From contig OX246690.1 in assembly GCA_945909635.1 (NCBI GenBank), positions 2,170,001 through 2,234,000 on the forward strand: a stretch of DNA of 64,000 bases, in the 5' to 3' direction. Shown piece by piece: positions 8,226 to 17,318 of this stretch. Position 1 is the stretch's first letter. Every line of letters begins with the position of its first letter. The notes beneath the pieces are model-generated. The model saw only the letters and a list, made by a program, of their open reading frames with translations. It was not told where the DNA came from and did not search any database. A program made the position numbers and the translations under genes. This DNA is from Clostridioides difficile_A (GTDB lineage Bacteria; Bacillota; Clostridia; Peptostreptococcales; Peptostreptococcaceae).

Positions 8226-9443
8226 ATGCTAGGTCAAAAATGTATGAATTATCTGCAAACATTAGGAAAAATAAGTTCAACAACAAATGGTCTTACAAGA
8301 CTTATATTAACTGATGAACATAAAAAATCTATTGATTTAATAAGTTCATGGATGAAAGATTTGAATCTTGATATTGAAATTGATGATATTGGAAATGTCA
8401 TAGGTACATATAAATCTAATATTCCAAATGCCCCTACATTAGTAGTTGCATCTCATCAAGATAGTGTAAAATGTGGAGGTATATTTGATGGTATGCTAGG
8501 AATAATAGTCCCTTTAATTGGACTTGAAGAGTCAAGAAACAAGAATAAATCTTATCCTTTCAACATTAAGCTAGTTGCCTTCGCCGAAGAGGAAGGAACT
8601 AGATTTGAAACATCTTTAATGGGAAGTAAAGTTTTTGCTGGCACTTTTAAAGAGAATCTTCTTAAATCTGTTGATGAAAATGGAATTACACTTGAAGAAG
8701 CTGTAACAAAGTTTGGATTTAATACTAAAAACTTAATAAATTTACATCCTAGAAAAGATATAGATGCGTATTTAGAATTTCATATTGAACAAGGACCTGT
8801 CTTAGAAAATGAATCTCTTCCTGCTGGAATTGTATCAAGTATTACAGGATTTAAAAGTTTTAAGATATCAGTAAATGGTAAATCTGGACATGCTGGTACA
8901 CTACCAATGGATATGAGATTTGATGCTGGATGTTGTGCTTGTGAATGTGTGTTAGCCATTGAAAATATAGCTAGAATGACTACTAATTTAGTTGCTACTG
9001 TTGGAAAGATGAATTTCTATCCATCTTCATCAAATGTAGTACCTGAAAGGGTTGAATTTACCCTTGATGTACGTTCTTGTTCTCAAGAAGTTCTTGATAG
9101 TTCAGTAGAAAAGATATTCAACGAAATATCTCATATATGTGAGGATAGAAAGCTTAATTATACAAGTGAACTTTCTTTTGAAAATGTTCCTGTACCATGT
9201 TCTGATAAAATAACTAAAACTATAGAAAAAAGTTTTATAGACTTAAATCTTAATCCTTTTTATATTTACAGTGGAGCTGGTCATGATGCTCAAGAAATGG
9301 ACAATATAACTGATATTGGTATGGTATTTATAAGATGCGCTGGAGGAATAAGTCATAATCCTGACGAAAGTGTTTCTGTAGATGATTTAGATATTGCTGT
9401 AAAAATATTTTTAAAAATATTAGATAATCTCGATTTAAAATAA
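8226..9443 (+). CDS. M20-family Zn amidohydrolase (allantoate amidohydrolase / N-carbamoyl-amino-acid hydrolase type)
   Basis: Binuclear metallohydrolase that probably removes an N-carbamoyl or ureido group from an amino-acid-like substrate. Metal-ligand motifs of the family are in place: H77-Q-D79 in SHQDSV, D88 in FDGMLG, the E121-E122 pair in FAEEEGTRF, H186 in EFHIEQGPVLE, and a C-terminal histidine in SGAGHDAQEMD. Length (405) is normal. The start has a perfect AGGAGGT with short spacing. It lies 140 bases before an Asp/Glu racemase, suggesting use of a modified or D-amino acid as nutrient. The sequence does not separate allantoate, ureidopropionate and carbamoyl-amino-acid substrates. 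Confidence 0.85.
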   Translation: MLGQKCMNYLQTLGKISSTTNGLTRLILTDEHKKSIDLISSWMKDLNLDIEIDDIGNVIGTYKSNIPNAPTLVVASHQDSVKCGGIFDGMLGIIVPLIGLEESRNKNKSYPFNIKLVAFAEEEGTRFETSLMGSKVFAGTFKENLLKSVDENGITLEEAVTKFGFNTKNLINLHPRKDIDAYLEFHIEQGPVLENESLPAGIVSSITGFKSFKISVNGKSGHAGTLPMDMRFDAGCCACECVLAIENIARMTTNLVATVGKMNFYPSSSNVVPERVEFTLDVRSCSQEVLDSSVEKIFNEISHICEDRKLNYTSELSFENVPVPCSDKITKTIEKSFIDLNLNPFYIYSGAGHDAQEMDNITDIGMVFIRCAGGISHNPDESVSVDDLDIAVKIFLKILDNLDLK

Positions 9444-9609
9444 TTTTATACCAGAAAAAATACACAATTAAAGCATATTATCATTACTTACCTTATGCTA
9501 TATAATTGTATTATATTATCTATTATAAAAGCAGACTTTTATACTATTATATAACCAGTTTTGATATTTTATACCTAAGATAAATTTGTACATTAAGGAG
9601 ATAATTTTT

Positions 9610-10308
9610 ATGGATGAAAAATTAATTGGAATTTTAGCTGGAATGGGCCCAAGGTCAACTGCACCATTTGTGGATTTAGTTATTGATGAATGTCAATCAC
9701 AATATGGAGCAAAATATGATGATGAGTTCCCAAAGATGATGATATATTCCTTACCTACGCCATTTTACATTGACTGTTCAATAAACCATGAACTTATGAA
9801 ACAAACTATTATTGATGGTTTGCAAAAACTTGAATCAATTGGAGTAAATTTTATTGCTATGCCATGTAATTCAGCACATATATACTTTAAAGAATTAAAA
9901 GAATCAATTAATATACCACTGTTAAACATTGTAGAAGAAACCATTAAGAAACTTCCTACTGTCTCACAAAAAGTAACCCTTTTTTCAACTAAATCAACGT
10001 TTGAATCTACAATTTATCAAGATGGCATACTACATAATGGGCATGAGTTTATATTTAAAGATGAATGGCAGAAAAAATTAAATACTCTTATTCAAAATAT
10101 AAAAACAGATAAAGGAAACCCATATAATATTGATATTTGGAATGAACTTATTGAAGATGTGAAAAAAGAATCTATTAAAAATATAATAATTGCTTGTACT
10201 GATTTAAATGTAGTTTTAGAAAAATCTCATTCTTCAATTAATATTATCGATTCATCAAAATGTTTAGCTGAAGCAGTTATCAATAAATATCTAAAACTAG
10301 CTAAATAA
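9610..10308 (+). CDS. Aspartate/glutamate racemase family protein
   Basis: Cofactor-independent amino acid racemase of the YgeA/AspR type. Signatures: the N-terminal GILAGMGPRSTAPF, first catalytic cysteine C86 in MPCNSAHIY, and the second in IIACTDLN near the C-terminus. Chosen start is the ATG at 9610, 9 bases from TAAGGAG; an in-frame TTG 24 bases upstream would place the ribosome binding site inside the coding region. Length (232 residues) matches the family. Substrate may be aspartate, glutamate or another amino acid. With the preceding M20 hydrolase it may feed D- or carbamoylated amino acids into metabolism. Confidence 0.85.
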   Translation: MDEKLIGILAGMGPRSTAPFVDLVIDECQSQYGAKYDDEFPKMMIYSLPTPFYIDCSINHELMKQTIIDGLQKLESIGVNFIAMPCNSAHIYFKELKESINIPLLNIVEETIKKLPTVSQKVTLFSTKSTFESTIYQDGILHNGHEFIFKDEWQKKLNTLIQNIKTDKGNPYNIDIWNELIEDVKKESIKNIIIACTDLNVVLEKSHSSINIIDSSKCLAEAVINKYLKLAK

Positions 10309-10436
10309 ATTTTTAGATACTATATTTTAGAAAAGATACAAGTTGTTTGTTTAGTTAAAAAAATATAAACCTATAGTTTTATATTTTAGTTCTTTGATGA
10401 TATAAAATTTAACTATATATTATAGTATTTTAATAG

Positions 10437-10466
10437 AAAAGGATACCAAGATTGGTATCCTTTTTA
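10437..10466. terminator. Bidirectional terminator between racemase and lipoprotein genes
   Basis: GGATACCA (10441-10448), loop AGAT, TGGTATCC (10453-10460), flanked by AAAA on the left and TTTTT on the right, so it can end both converging transcripts. Confidence 0.85.
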
Positions 10467-10499
10467 AATATTTTTCTATTTATTACATTTAAGATTATA

Positions 10500-11117
10500 C
10501 TATTGAATAGTACCCATAGAATTAGATAACTCTTGTCCTGCTGTAACAAGATTAGATAATAATACATCAGCTACTGCATCATTAACTGAACTTATTATCC
10601 ATTTGTTATCTTTTTTAGAACACTCAAACTCTACAGTTTTTGTTACATAAGTCTCTTTAACACTTTTTTGTTTTTCTTTCATAATTGATACTAGCATTTC
10701 AGTTGTTTTTTCATCAGTTAAGTCTTGTCCTGAAAAACTCATACCAAGCATCTTTGTAAATGCTTCAGCTACTATCTCTTTAAGTAATGGTGTTGAATCT
10801 ACAAACTTACACTCTACTTTTACTGTCGCCTTATTATCTTTAATCTCACTATCTTTTATTGTATATGTGATTTTAGATGCATTCTGTTTTAGATAATCTA
10901 AAGCATACTGTGCATTTGGGTCTTTTGTATCTAGTTCTTTTAATACATCTTTATATTTTTCGTCATTATTCTCCATTACCTTATTCATGCCTTCAAAGTC
11001 AAACTTCTTTGCACTGTTAAAAAAACTATCGATTGTATCTTCTGGTTTTGCACTTGAACATGCTGTTAAAGATATTGCTAATAAAAAAGTTGTTAAAACT
11101 AATATGATTTTTTTCAT
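10500..11117 (-). CDS. Lipoprotein, DUF4878/NTF2-like
   Basis: Exported lipoprotein of unknown function. Residues 1-20 form a type II signal peptide with lipobox LTAC (Cys20), followed by SSAKPEDTIDSFFNSAKKFD, a start typical of NTF2-like extracellular domains of the DUF4878/DUF5105 kind. The rest (205 residues in all) is one alpha/beta domain with no catalytic motif that I can see. A GGGAGG site lies upstream of the ATG. It is downstream of the arginine operon in the same direction but 125 bases separate them, and no shared role is evident. Confidence 0.8.
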   Translation of the reverse strand: MKKIILVLTTFLLAISLTACSSAKPEDTIDSFFNSAKKFDFEGMNKVMENNDEKYKDVLKELDTKDPNAQYALDYLKQNASKITYTIKDSEIKDNKATVKVECKFVDSTPLLKEIVAEAFTKMLGMSFSGQDLTDEKTTEMLVSIMKEKQKSVKETYVTKTVEFECSKKDNKWIISSVNDAVADVLLSNLVTAGQELSNSMGTIQ

Positions 11118-11242
11118 ATCTCAAATCCTCCCTCTTAATTTGTTGATACATAAGTTATTTTAACATATAATAAGAGTTTTTGAATAATATATTTAGAATA
11201 TTTATGCATTTTCCTTAAAATAAGGCTTAGGATAAAGGATAT

Positions 11243-12265
11243 CTATACTAAACTGTTATTCATGTCTACATCAGTCATAGTAGAAACCATAACCGCTTTT
11301 ATAGTATGCATTCTATTTTCAGCTTCTTCAAATACCTTTGAATATTTTGAATTAAATACCTCATCTGTAACCTCTAGCTCTGATAATCCAAATTTTTCAT
11401 AAATTTCTTGAGCAACTTTAGTTTCTAAGTCATGGAATGCTGGAAGGCAGTGTAAAAATATAACATTTTCATTTTCAGTTTTCTTTATCATTTCCATATT
11501 TACTTGATAATCCTTAAGTTGATTTATTCTTGTTTCATATTGTTCTTCTTCTCCCATAGAAACCCATACATCTGTATATATAACATCTGCACCTTTTACA
11601 TCATTAATATTCTCAGTCAATATTATATCTCCCTTAGATTTCTTAGCTATCTCCTTCATATCCTTCACTAACTCTTCATTTGGCCAAAGTTCTTTAGGTG
11701 CAAGTGCTACAAAATGGATTCCCATTTTAGCACATCCTATCATTAATGAATTTCCCATATTATTTCTAGCATCACCAACATACACGAATTTGACTTTATT
11801 CAAATCCTTATCTACATTTTCAATCACTGTTAAAAAATCTGCAAGTATTTGCGTTGGATGGTATTCATCTGTAAGTCCATTCCAAACAGGTACACCAGAA
11901 TATTTAGCCAAGCTTTCAACTGTTTCCTGTTTAAAGCCTCTAAACTCTATTCCATCATAAAATCTGCCTAAGACTTTTGCTGTATCAGATACAGACTCTT
12001 TTTTTCCCATATGGCAATCATTAGGGCCTAGATAAGTTACATGTGCTCCTTCATCATGGGCAGCTACTTCAAATGAACATCTAGTTCTTGTTGATGTTTT
12101 CTCAAATAATAAAGCTATATTTTTCCCTTGTAGTAAATCTCCTTTTATGCCGACCTTTTTCTTAGTTTTTAAATAACTAGATAAAGTTAATAAGTATCTG
12201 ATTTCCTCTTTTGTAAAATCCTTTAATGTTAAAAAACTCTTTCCCTTTAAGCTTATATTATTCAT
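11243..12265 (-). CDS. argF: Ornithine carbamoyltransferase
   Basis: Converts ornithine and carbamoyl phosphate to citrulline, last gene of the arginine operon here. The carbamoyl-phosphate site STRTR (residues 58-62 from the chosen start) and the ornithine-site HCLPAFHD motif are intact; length 340 is usual. An ATG at 12271 lies one base from the GGGGAG site, so the second ATG at 12265 (7 bases) is the likelier start. In catabolic organisms the enzyme can also run in reverse in the deiminase pathway, but its position after argCJBD marks it as biosynthetic. Control is expected through the operon leader T-box. Confidence 0.96.
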   Translation of the reverse strand: MNNISLKGKSFLTLKDFTKEEIRYLLTLSSYLKTKKKVGIKGDLLQGKNIALLFEKTSTRTRCSFEVAAHDEGAHVTYLGPNDCHMGKKESVSDTAKVLGRFYDGIEFRGFKQETVESLAKYSGVPVWNGLTDEYHPTQILADFLTVIENVDKDLNKVKFVYVGDARNNMGNSLMIGCAKMGIHFVALAPKELWPNEELVKDMKEIAKKSKGDIILTENINDVKGADVIYTDVWVSMGEEEQYETRINQLKDYQVNMEMIKKTENENVIFLHCLPAFHDLETKVAQEIYEKFGLSELEVTDEVFNSKYSKVFEEAENRMHTIKAVMVSTMTDVDMNNSLV

Positions 12266-12367
12266 ATTCATTCTCCCCTTTTTGTAAACTTTTTAAATTC
12301 AGTTAAATTTGCGAGTTATTTATTTTATATATCTTAATTCTTTATTTTAATTATTTTTTTTGAATAT

Positions 12368-13555
12368 TTAGTTAATTTCTAGTAGTATGTCTTTTAAAAT
12401 TTTAAGAGCCTCATCTATTTCTTTGTAACTGACTGTTAATGGTGGTAAAAATCTTAATACATTTTTACCAGCAGTCAAAATAAGCAACCCTTTTTTTCTA
12501 GCTTTCTCTTCTATAATGCTAGATTCAACACTAGTTTCAATTCCTATCATCAAACCAAGACCTTTTGTGTTTAGTACTACTTCACTATTAAAATCCTCAA
12601 TAGATTTTCTTATATAAGCACCTTTTTCTGTTATATCATTATAAAAACCTTCTTTAGATATCTCATCTAATACAACTGTAGCTGCCACCATAGCCAATAA
12701 ATTACCTCCAAAGGTTGTACCTTGGTCTCCTTTTCCTAGTACTTTTGAAAGCTTTTCATTTACTAGTACTCCACCTATTGGTATGCCTGCTCCTAATCCT
12801 TTTGCTACTGTAACTATGTCTGGTTTTACATCAAAGTATTCATATCCAAAAAGCTTACCAGTTCTTGCTATACCACATTGGACTTCATCAAAAATCAACA
12901 CTATATCTTTTTCTTTGCATATTTTTGCTAATTCTAAAACATAATCTTTTTCAAGTACATTAACTCCACCTTCACCTTGGATTGCTTCGAGTATTATTGC
13001 ACAAACACTTGAATCTATGTTACTTTTTAAATCTTCAATATTATTTCTTTCTATATACTTAAAACCTTCAGGAAGTGGATAAAAGTACTTATGATATTTA
13101 TCCATACCAGTTGCCATTAAAGACATCATTGTTCTACCATGAAAAGAGTCTTTTAAACTTATAATAGTTCCTCTACCTTCACCATATTTATCACTACTAT
13201 ACTTTCTTGCTATTTTAAATGCTGTCTCATTTGCCTCTGTTCCAGAATTACAAAAATATACTTTATCCATTCCACTTATATTAATTATTTTCTCTCCAGC
13301 ATATAATACTGGTTCATTAAAATATAGATTTGAAGTATGAAGTAATTTATCCACTTGTTCTTTTAAAGCATTTTTTAGACTGTTATTACTATATCCAAGA
13401 GAAGATACTCCATATCCACTTGTAAAATCTATATACTTATTACCATCAATATCAAAAAAGCAACTTCCTTTACCATAATCTATAACAAAATTAGGTTGAT
13501 TATATGTATCTATAAAATATTCATTCCATTTTGAGATTGTACTGTTCTTATTCAT
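12368..13555 (-). CDS. argD: Acetylornithine aminotransferase
   Basis: PLP-dependent class III aminotransferase making N-acetylornithine from the semialdehyde. It has FCNSGTEANE for the phosphate-binding site, the FDEVQCGI aspartate region, and the PLP lysine in TVAKGLGAG (K252 from the chosen start). An ATG at 13564 touches the GAGGGG site; the ATG at 13555, 8 bases away, is preferred, giving 395 residues. It lies between argB and argF with gaps of 51 and about 100 bases in one operon. The family also includes succinyl-ornithine and GABA aminotransferases, but the context settles the role. Confidence 0.95.
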   Translation of the reverse strand: MNKNSTISKWNEYFIDTYNQPNFVIDYGKGSCFFDIDGNKYIDFTSGYGVSSLGYSNNSLKNALKEQVDKLLHTSNLYFNEPVLYAGEKIINISGMDKVYFCNSGTEANETAFKIARKYSSDKYGEGRGTIISLKDSFHGRTMMSLMATGMDKYHKYFYPLPEGFKYIERNNIEDLKSNIDSSVCAIILEAIQGEGGVNVLEKDYVLELAKICKEKDIVLIFDEVQCGIARTGKLFGYEYFDVKPDIVTVAKGLGAGIPIGGVLVNEKLSKVLGKGDQGTTFGGNLLAMVAATVVLDEISKEGFYNDITEKGAYIRKSIEDFNSEVVLNTKGLGLMIGIETSVESSIIEEKARKKGLLILTAGKNVLRFLPPLTVSYKEIDEALKILKDILLEIN

Positions 13556-13606
13556 TCTTATCATCCCCTCTTAAATTCATAATTTTCTTATATATTATTT
13601 TCGTTT

Positions 13607-14467
13607 CTATTCATTTTCTTTTCTTATTAATGTTCCTATACCACTATCAGTAAATAACTCTGTTATTATAGAATGAGGAACTCTTCCATCCAAAATATGC
13701 ACTCTATTTACTCCATTATTTAAGGCATCTACACAACCACGTATTTTAGGTATCATACCTCCAGTAATTATTCCTTCTGCAAATAATTTATCAACATTCT
13801 CTAATATAACTTCTGTTATTAATGATTTTTCTTCATCTGGATCTCTTAATAAGCCAGGTACATCTGTAAGAAGTATCAATTTATCTGCATTTAATTCCTT
13901 GGCTATAGCAGAAGCTGCTGTATCTCCATTTATATTATAAGTTTCGCCATCCTCTCCAACACCTATAGTGGCAATTACTGAAATATAACCTGACTTTAAA
14001 CAAGATTCTATAAGCTCCACATTTACTTTTTTGATTTCACCTACAAATCCTAGTTCATAATTTTTATATGGGTCGCATAAAAGCATATTATTATCTATTC
14101 CACAAAGACCCACTGCTTTTCCACCTTTCGTATGTATTTTATTCACTAAGTCTTTATTTACTTTACCAGCAAGCACCATTTTTACAATTTCCATAGTCTC
14201 TTCATCTGTATATCTAAGTCCATTTACAAATTTACTTTCTATATCTACTTTTGCGAGCAACTTATTAATTTCTGCCCCTCCACCATGTACTAGAACTATA
14301 TTGATTCCAACATAACTCATTAGTACAAGGTCTTCCATAACAGATTCTTTTAGACCATCTTTTTTCATTGCACTTCCACCATACTTAACCACAATAGTCT
14401 TACCTTGATGTTTTTCTATATAAGGTAAAGCTTCTATAAGTGTATTTGCTTTTTCTATATTAATCAT
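13607..14467 (-). CDS. argB: Acetylglutamate kinase
   Basis: Phosphorylates N-acetylglutamate in the second step of the acetyl cycle. Amino acid kinase fold with VVKYGGSAMK near residue 28 and VLVHGGGAEI near residue 59, and NGDTAASAIA in the C-terminal half. Length 286 is normal. The N-terminus lacks the long extra helix of arginine-inhibited hexameric enzymes, as far as can be judged by eye, so feedback by arginine is uncertain. It starts 14 bases after the argJ stop, behind a TAGGAGG site. Confidence 0.96.
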   Translation of the reverse strand: MINIEKANTLIEALPYIEKHQGKTIVVKYGGSAMKKDGLKESVMEDLVLMSYVGINIVLVHGGGAEINKLLAKVDIESKFVNGLRYTDEETMEIVKMVLAGKVNKDLVNKIHTKGGKAVGLCGIDNNMLLCDPYKNYELGFVGEIKKVNVELIESCLKSGYISVIATIGVGEDGETYNINGDTAASAIAKELNADKLILLTDVPGLLRDPDEEKSLITEVILENVDKLFAEGIITGGMIPKIRGCVDALNNGVNRVHILDGRVPHSIITELFTDSGIGTLIRKENE

Positions 14468-14481
14468 TAAAATATTTCCTC

Positions 14482-15699
14482 CTAATTTCTATAGCTTCCA
14501 TTTATTCTTACATAATCATAGCTTAAGTCACATCCCCATGCATTTCCTCGAGCATTTCCCATATTTAAATTTACTAATATACTTATTTCATCATCTTCAA
14601 GAATTTTTTTTGCTTTTTCTTCATTAAAATCTAATCCATTTCCATTTTTACATACTTCAATATATCCCTTCATACTTTCAAAAATAATATCCACTTTTTC
14701 CATATCTATATCTTCACCTGCATATCCTAAAGCACACAGTATTCTTCCCCAATTTGCATCAGCTCCAAATACAGCGGTCTTTACTAGCGAAGAAGATATA
14801 ACTGTTTTTGCTAATTTTACTGCATGTTCTTCACTTAATGCTCCATTTATATAACATTCAATTAATTTTGTACATCCTTCTCCATCTTTGGCAACCAATT
14901 TAGCAAGTTCTATACAAACATATGTAAGTGCACTCAAGAATACTTGATAATGTTCATCCTTTTTACTCATCTTCTCATTCTTTGCTTTTCCATTTGCTAG
15001 AATCATTACCATATCATTAGTACTTGTGTCTCCATCTACACTAACTCTATTGAAACTTTTATCAACAGCCACCTTTAAAGCTTCTTTTAACAAAACTCCA
15101 TCAATATTTGCATCAGTAGTTATAAATCCTAAAGTAGTAGCCATATTAGGGTGTATCATACCTGAACCTTTTGCCATACCTCCAATAGTTATCTTTTTAT
15201 CCCCATACATTATTGCTACTGCTATTTCTTTTTTTATAATGTCAGTCGTCATAATTGCTTCTCTTGCTCCAATATGACCTTGCTTGCTTAGATTATTCAC
15301 TAATTCATCCATATTTTCTTCTATTAAGTCTATATTTAATGGCTTTCCTATAACACCTGTAGATGCAACTAAAACATCATTTTCCTTAATATTTAATTTA
15401 TCACTAGTGAATTTAGCCATTTTATAAGCATTTATAAGTCCTTCTTTTCCATTAAATGTGTTAGCATTAGCACTGTTTACTATAATAGCCTGTGCTTTTC
15501 CATTTTTAATATGTTCTTGTGTTACATAAACAGGATTTCCTTTTACCTTATTTTGAGTAACTACCGCTGCTGCATCACATAAAACATCTGAATAAACCAA
15601 GGCTAAATCTCTTTTTTCTTTATTTTTTCTCAAGCCACAGTGAATTCCAGAAGCAAAGAATCCTTCTGAAACTGTAACTCCACCCTTTATAATTTCCAT
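14482..15699 (-). CDS. argJ: Glutamate N-acetyltransferase (ornithine acetyltransferase)
   Basis: Transfers the acetyl group from N-acetylornithine to glutamate, closing the acetyl cycle. The protein is made as a precursor that cleaves itself between Ala and Thr in the conserved NMATTLGF motif, here Ala187-Thr188; the new Thr188 is the nucleophile. GDTSTNDM and other family blocks are intact and length (405) is normal. No argA-type synthase is visible here, so the enzyme could be bifunctional and also use acetyl-CoA. RBS AGGAGG is present, 40 bases after argC. Confidence 0.96.
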   Translation of the reverse strand: MEIIKGGVTVSEGFFASGIHCGLRKNKEKRDLALVYSDVLCDAAAVVTQNKVKGNPVYVTQEHIKNGKAQAIIVNSANANTFNGKEGLINAYKMAKFTSDKLNIKENDVLVASTGVIGKPLNIDLIEENMDELVNNLSKQGHIGAREAIMTTDIIKKEIAVAIMYGDKKITIGGMAKGSGMIHPNMATTLGFITTDANIDGVLLKEALKVAVDKSFNRVSVDGDTSTNDMVMILANGKAKNEKMSKKDEHYQVFLSALTYVCIELAKLVAKDGEGCTKLIECYINGALSEEHAVKLAKTVISSSLVKTAVFGADANWGRILCALGYAGEDIDMEKVDIIFESMKGYIEVCKNGNGLDFNEEKAKKILEDDEISILVNLNMGNARGNAWGCDLSYDYVRINGSYRN

Positions 15700-15739
15700 C
15701 TTTATCCTCCTACCTATATGAGTTTAGTATTTTTTATTC

Positions 15740-16774
15740 CTAAAATGATGGTGCTATATTTTTTAAACCTGTAGTTTCATCAATACCGAACATTATATTC
15801 ATATTCTGTATAGCTTGCCCTGCTGCTCCCTTAATCATATTGTCTATAGCTGAGCAAATTATCAATGTATCTCCATTTTCATGTAATGATATTGCACATT
15901 TATTTGATAACTTAACATTCTTTAAAGAGGCTACTTTTCCCAATGGAAGAACTTCTATAAATTCTTTATATTCATAATAATCAGTCAATTTTTCATATAT
16001 CTGATTTATAGAGATATTATCCTCTTTTGCACAATATATAGTTGATAATATCCCTCTATTTACTGGAATTAGATTCGGTGTAAAAACTACATTTATTTTT
16101 TCTTTATATGCTTCACTTAAATTTTGTTCTATCTCTGGAGTATGTCTATGTTTGCCTATTTTATATGCAGTTATATTTTCATTAACCTCAGTAAAATGGC
16201 TACTAAATGACAATTCTCTACCAGCCCCTGTAAGACCTGATTTAGAGTCAATGATTATATTATTGCATTTTATTAACTTAGAACTCAATAATGGTATTAA
16301 TGGTAAAGAAATACTAGTAGGATAACATCCTGGATTTGCAATTATATCTGCATCTTTTATATCATCCTCATATATTTCACTTAATCCATAAACAGCTTTT
16401 TTATGTAAAGTCTCATCTATAAATGATACTCCATACCACTTGCTATATATTTCTTCATCTTTTATTCTAAAATCAGCACCTAAATCTATAACTTTCTTTT
16501 TAGATTCAATTGCTTTTATTGCAAACTTTTCACTAACCCCATGTGGGAGAGCAGTGAACACAACATCACACATATCAATAACTTTTTCGTTTTCTATACA
16601 TATCATGCTATTTTTATAGCCTATACTCGGGTATAGTTCAACTATATCTTTTCCTACATACGAATTTGAACCTATTGCTGTCACTTCAACTTTATCATGG
16701 TTTATTAATAATCTTAGTAATTCTACTCCCACATATCCAGTTGCGCCAATAATCCCAGCTTTTATTTTACTCAT
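15740..16774 (-). CDS. argC: N-acetyl-gamma-glutamyl-phosphate reductase
   Basis: NADPH-dependent reductase of acetylglutamyl phosphate, first gene of argCJBDF. N-terminal Rossmann motif GIIGATGYVGVEL (8-20) and catalytic Cys150 in ANPGCYPTS are present; length 344 is normal. A GGAGGG site precedes the ATG. The ~480 bases upstream contain the T-box leader with its own promoter, so the whole operon should be induced when charged tRNA-Arg is scarce. Confidence 0.96.
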   Translation of the reverse strand: MSKIKAGIIGATGYVGVELLRLLINHDKVEVTAIGSNSYVGKDIVELYPSIGYKNSMICIENEKVIDMCDVVFTALPHGVSEKFAIKAIESKKKVIDLGADFRIKDEEIYSKWYGVSFIDETLHKKAVYGLSEIYEDDIKDADIIANPGCYPTSISLPLIPLLSSKLIKCNNIIIDSKSGLTGAGRELSFSSHFTEVNENITAYKIGKHRHTPEIEQNLSEAYKEKINVVFTPNLIPVNRGILSTIYCAKEDNISINQIYEKLTDYYEYKEFIEVLPLGKVASLKNVKLSNKCAISLHENGDTLIICSAIDNMIKGAAGQAIQNMNIMFGIDETTGLKNIAPSF

Positions 16775-16880
16775 TTTATTCCCTCCATTTTATATTAAAG
16801 CAATATTAGAATTCTATTTTTATTTCTTATCATATAATAATCATTTGATAATACATAGATTAAAACCTTCTAACTAAAAT

Positions 16881-17002
16881 AAAAGCCCCTTAGTATTATA
16901 AATACTAAGAGGCGAATTTCCGCGGTACCACTCTTATTGGTAAAATTATAACAATCTCTACAAATCAAATTAAAAAGTATCTGCAAATGAATTCTTAAAA
17001 TT
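16881..17002 (-). promoter_or_regulatory. Second, stem-I-less T-box antiterminator/terminator module
   Basis: Downstream of the first terminator a second T-box core reads AGAGTGGTACCGCGG (minus, 16934-16920), followed by a second intrinsic terminator: AGCCCC..TTAGTATT stem at 16884-16914 on the plus strand, ending in a T run on the minus strand. Only about 70 bases lie between the first terminator and this core, too few for a stem I with its own specifier. It is therefore a partial duplicate placed in series before argC. Confidence 0.75.
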
Positions 17003-17254
17003 AAAAAAGCCTCTTGGTCAAAGACCAAGAGACGAATATACACCCGCGTTACCACTCTAATTGATAAGATAATCTTACCCACTCTAATCTCTTAAGGCGA
17101 GACTCACCAATTACCATACTATTAATTCTGGTAATCTTCTCCAAAGCTCTATTCACAATAAAATTCATTACTAGGCTTCCACCATCCCCAGCTCTCTATC
17201 AATTATTTTTATGCTACTCTCTTTTTCATAGAATTTCAATTTATTTTCTTATTG
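17003..17254 (-). promoter_or_regulatory. T-box leader of argCJBDF, arginine (AGA) specifier
   Basis: Complete T-box in minus orientation. Stem I has the AGAGAGC start, the GGTGGAAGCC distal loop region and the segment GTGAAT-AGA-GCTTTGGAG, in which AGA at 17150-17148 is in the specifier position and reads Arg. The T-box core AGAGTGGTAACGCGGGTG lies at 17058-17041, followed by the terminator CTCTTGGTC-N-GACCAAGAG and TTTTTT (17031-17003). Uncharged tRNA-Arg(UCU) should pair with the core and prevent termination. Confidence 0.88.
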
Positions 17255-17260
17255 TTTTAT

Positions 17261-17289
17261 ATGATAGTTTATTTTTTTAACTTTGTCAA
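17261..17289 (-). promoter_or_regulatory. Promoter of the arginine operon leader
   Basis: Minus strand TTGACA (17289-17284), 17-base spacer, TATCAT (17266-17261), a few bases upstream of the T-box RNA. Confidence 0.8.
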
Positions 17290-17318
17290 TATAATTTATA
17301 AAATTTTGGAATTTTTTT

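Noticed and set aside
16870..17082. 70-codon open frame on the minus strand
   Set aside because: It lies wholly inside the two T-box modules; the sequence is explained by the RNA structure and the peptide has no family features.
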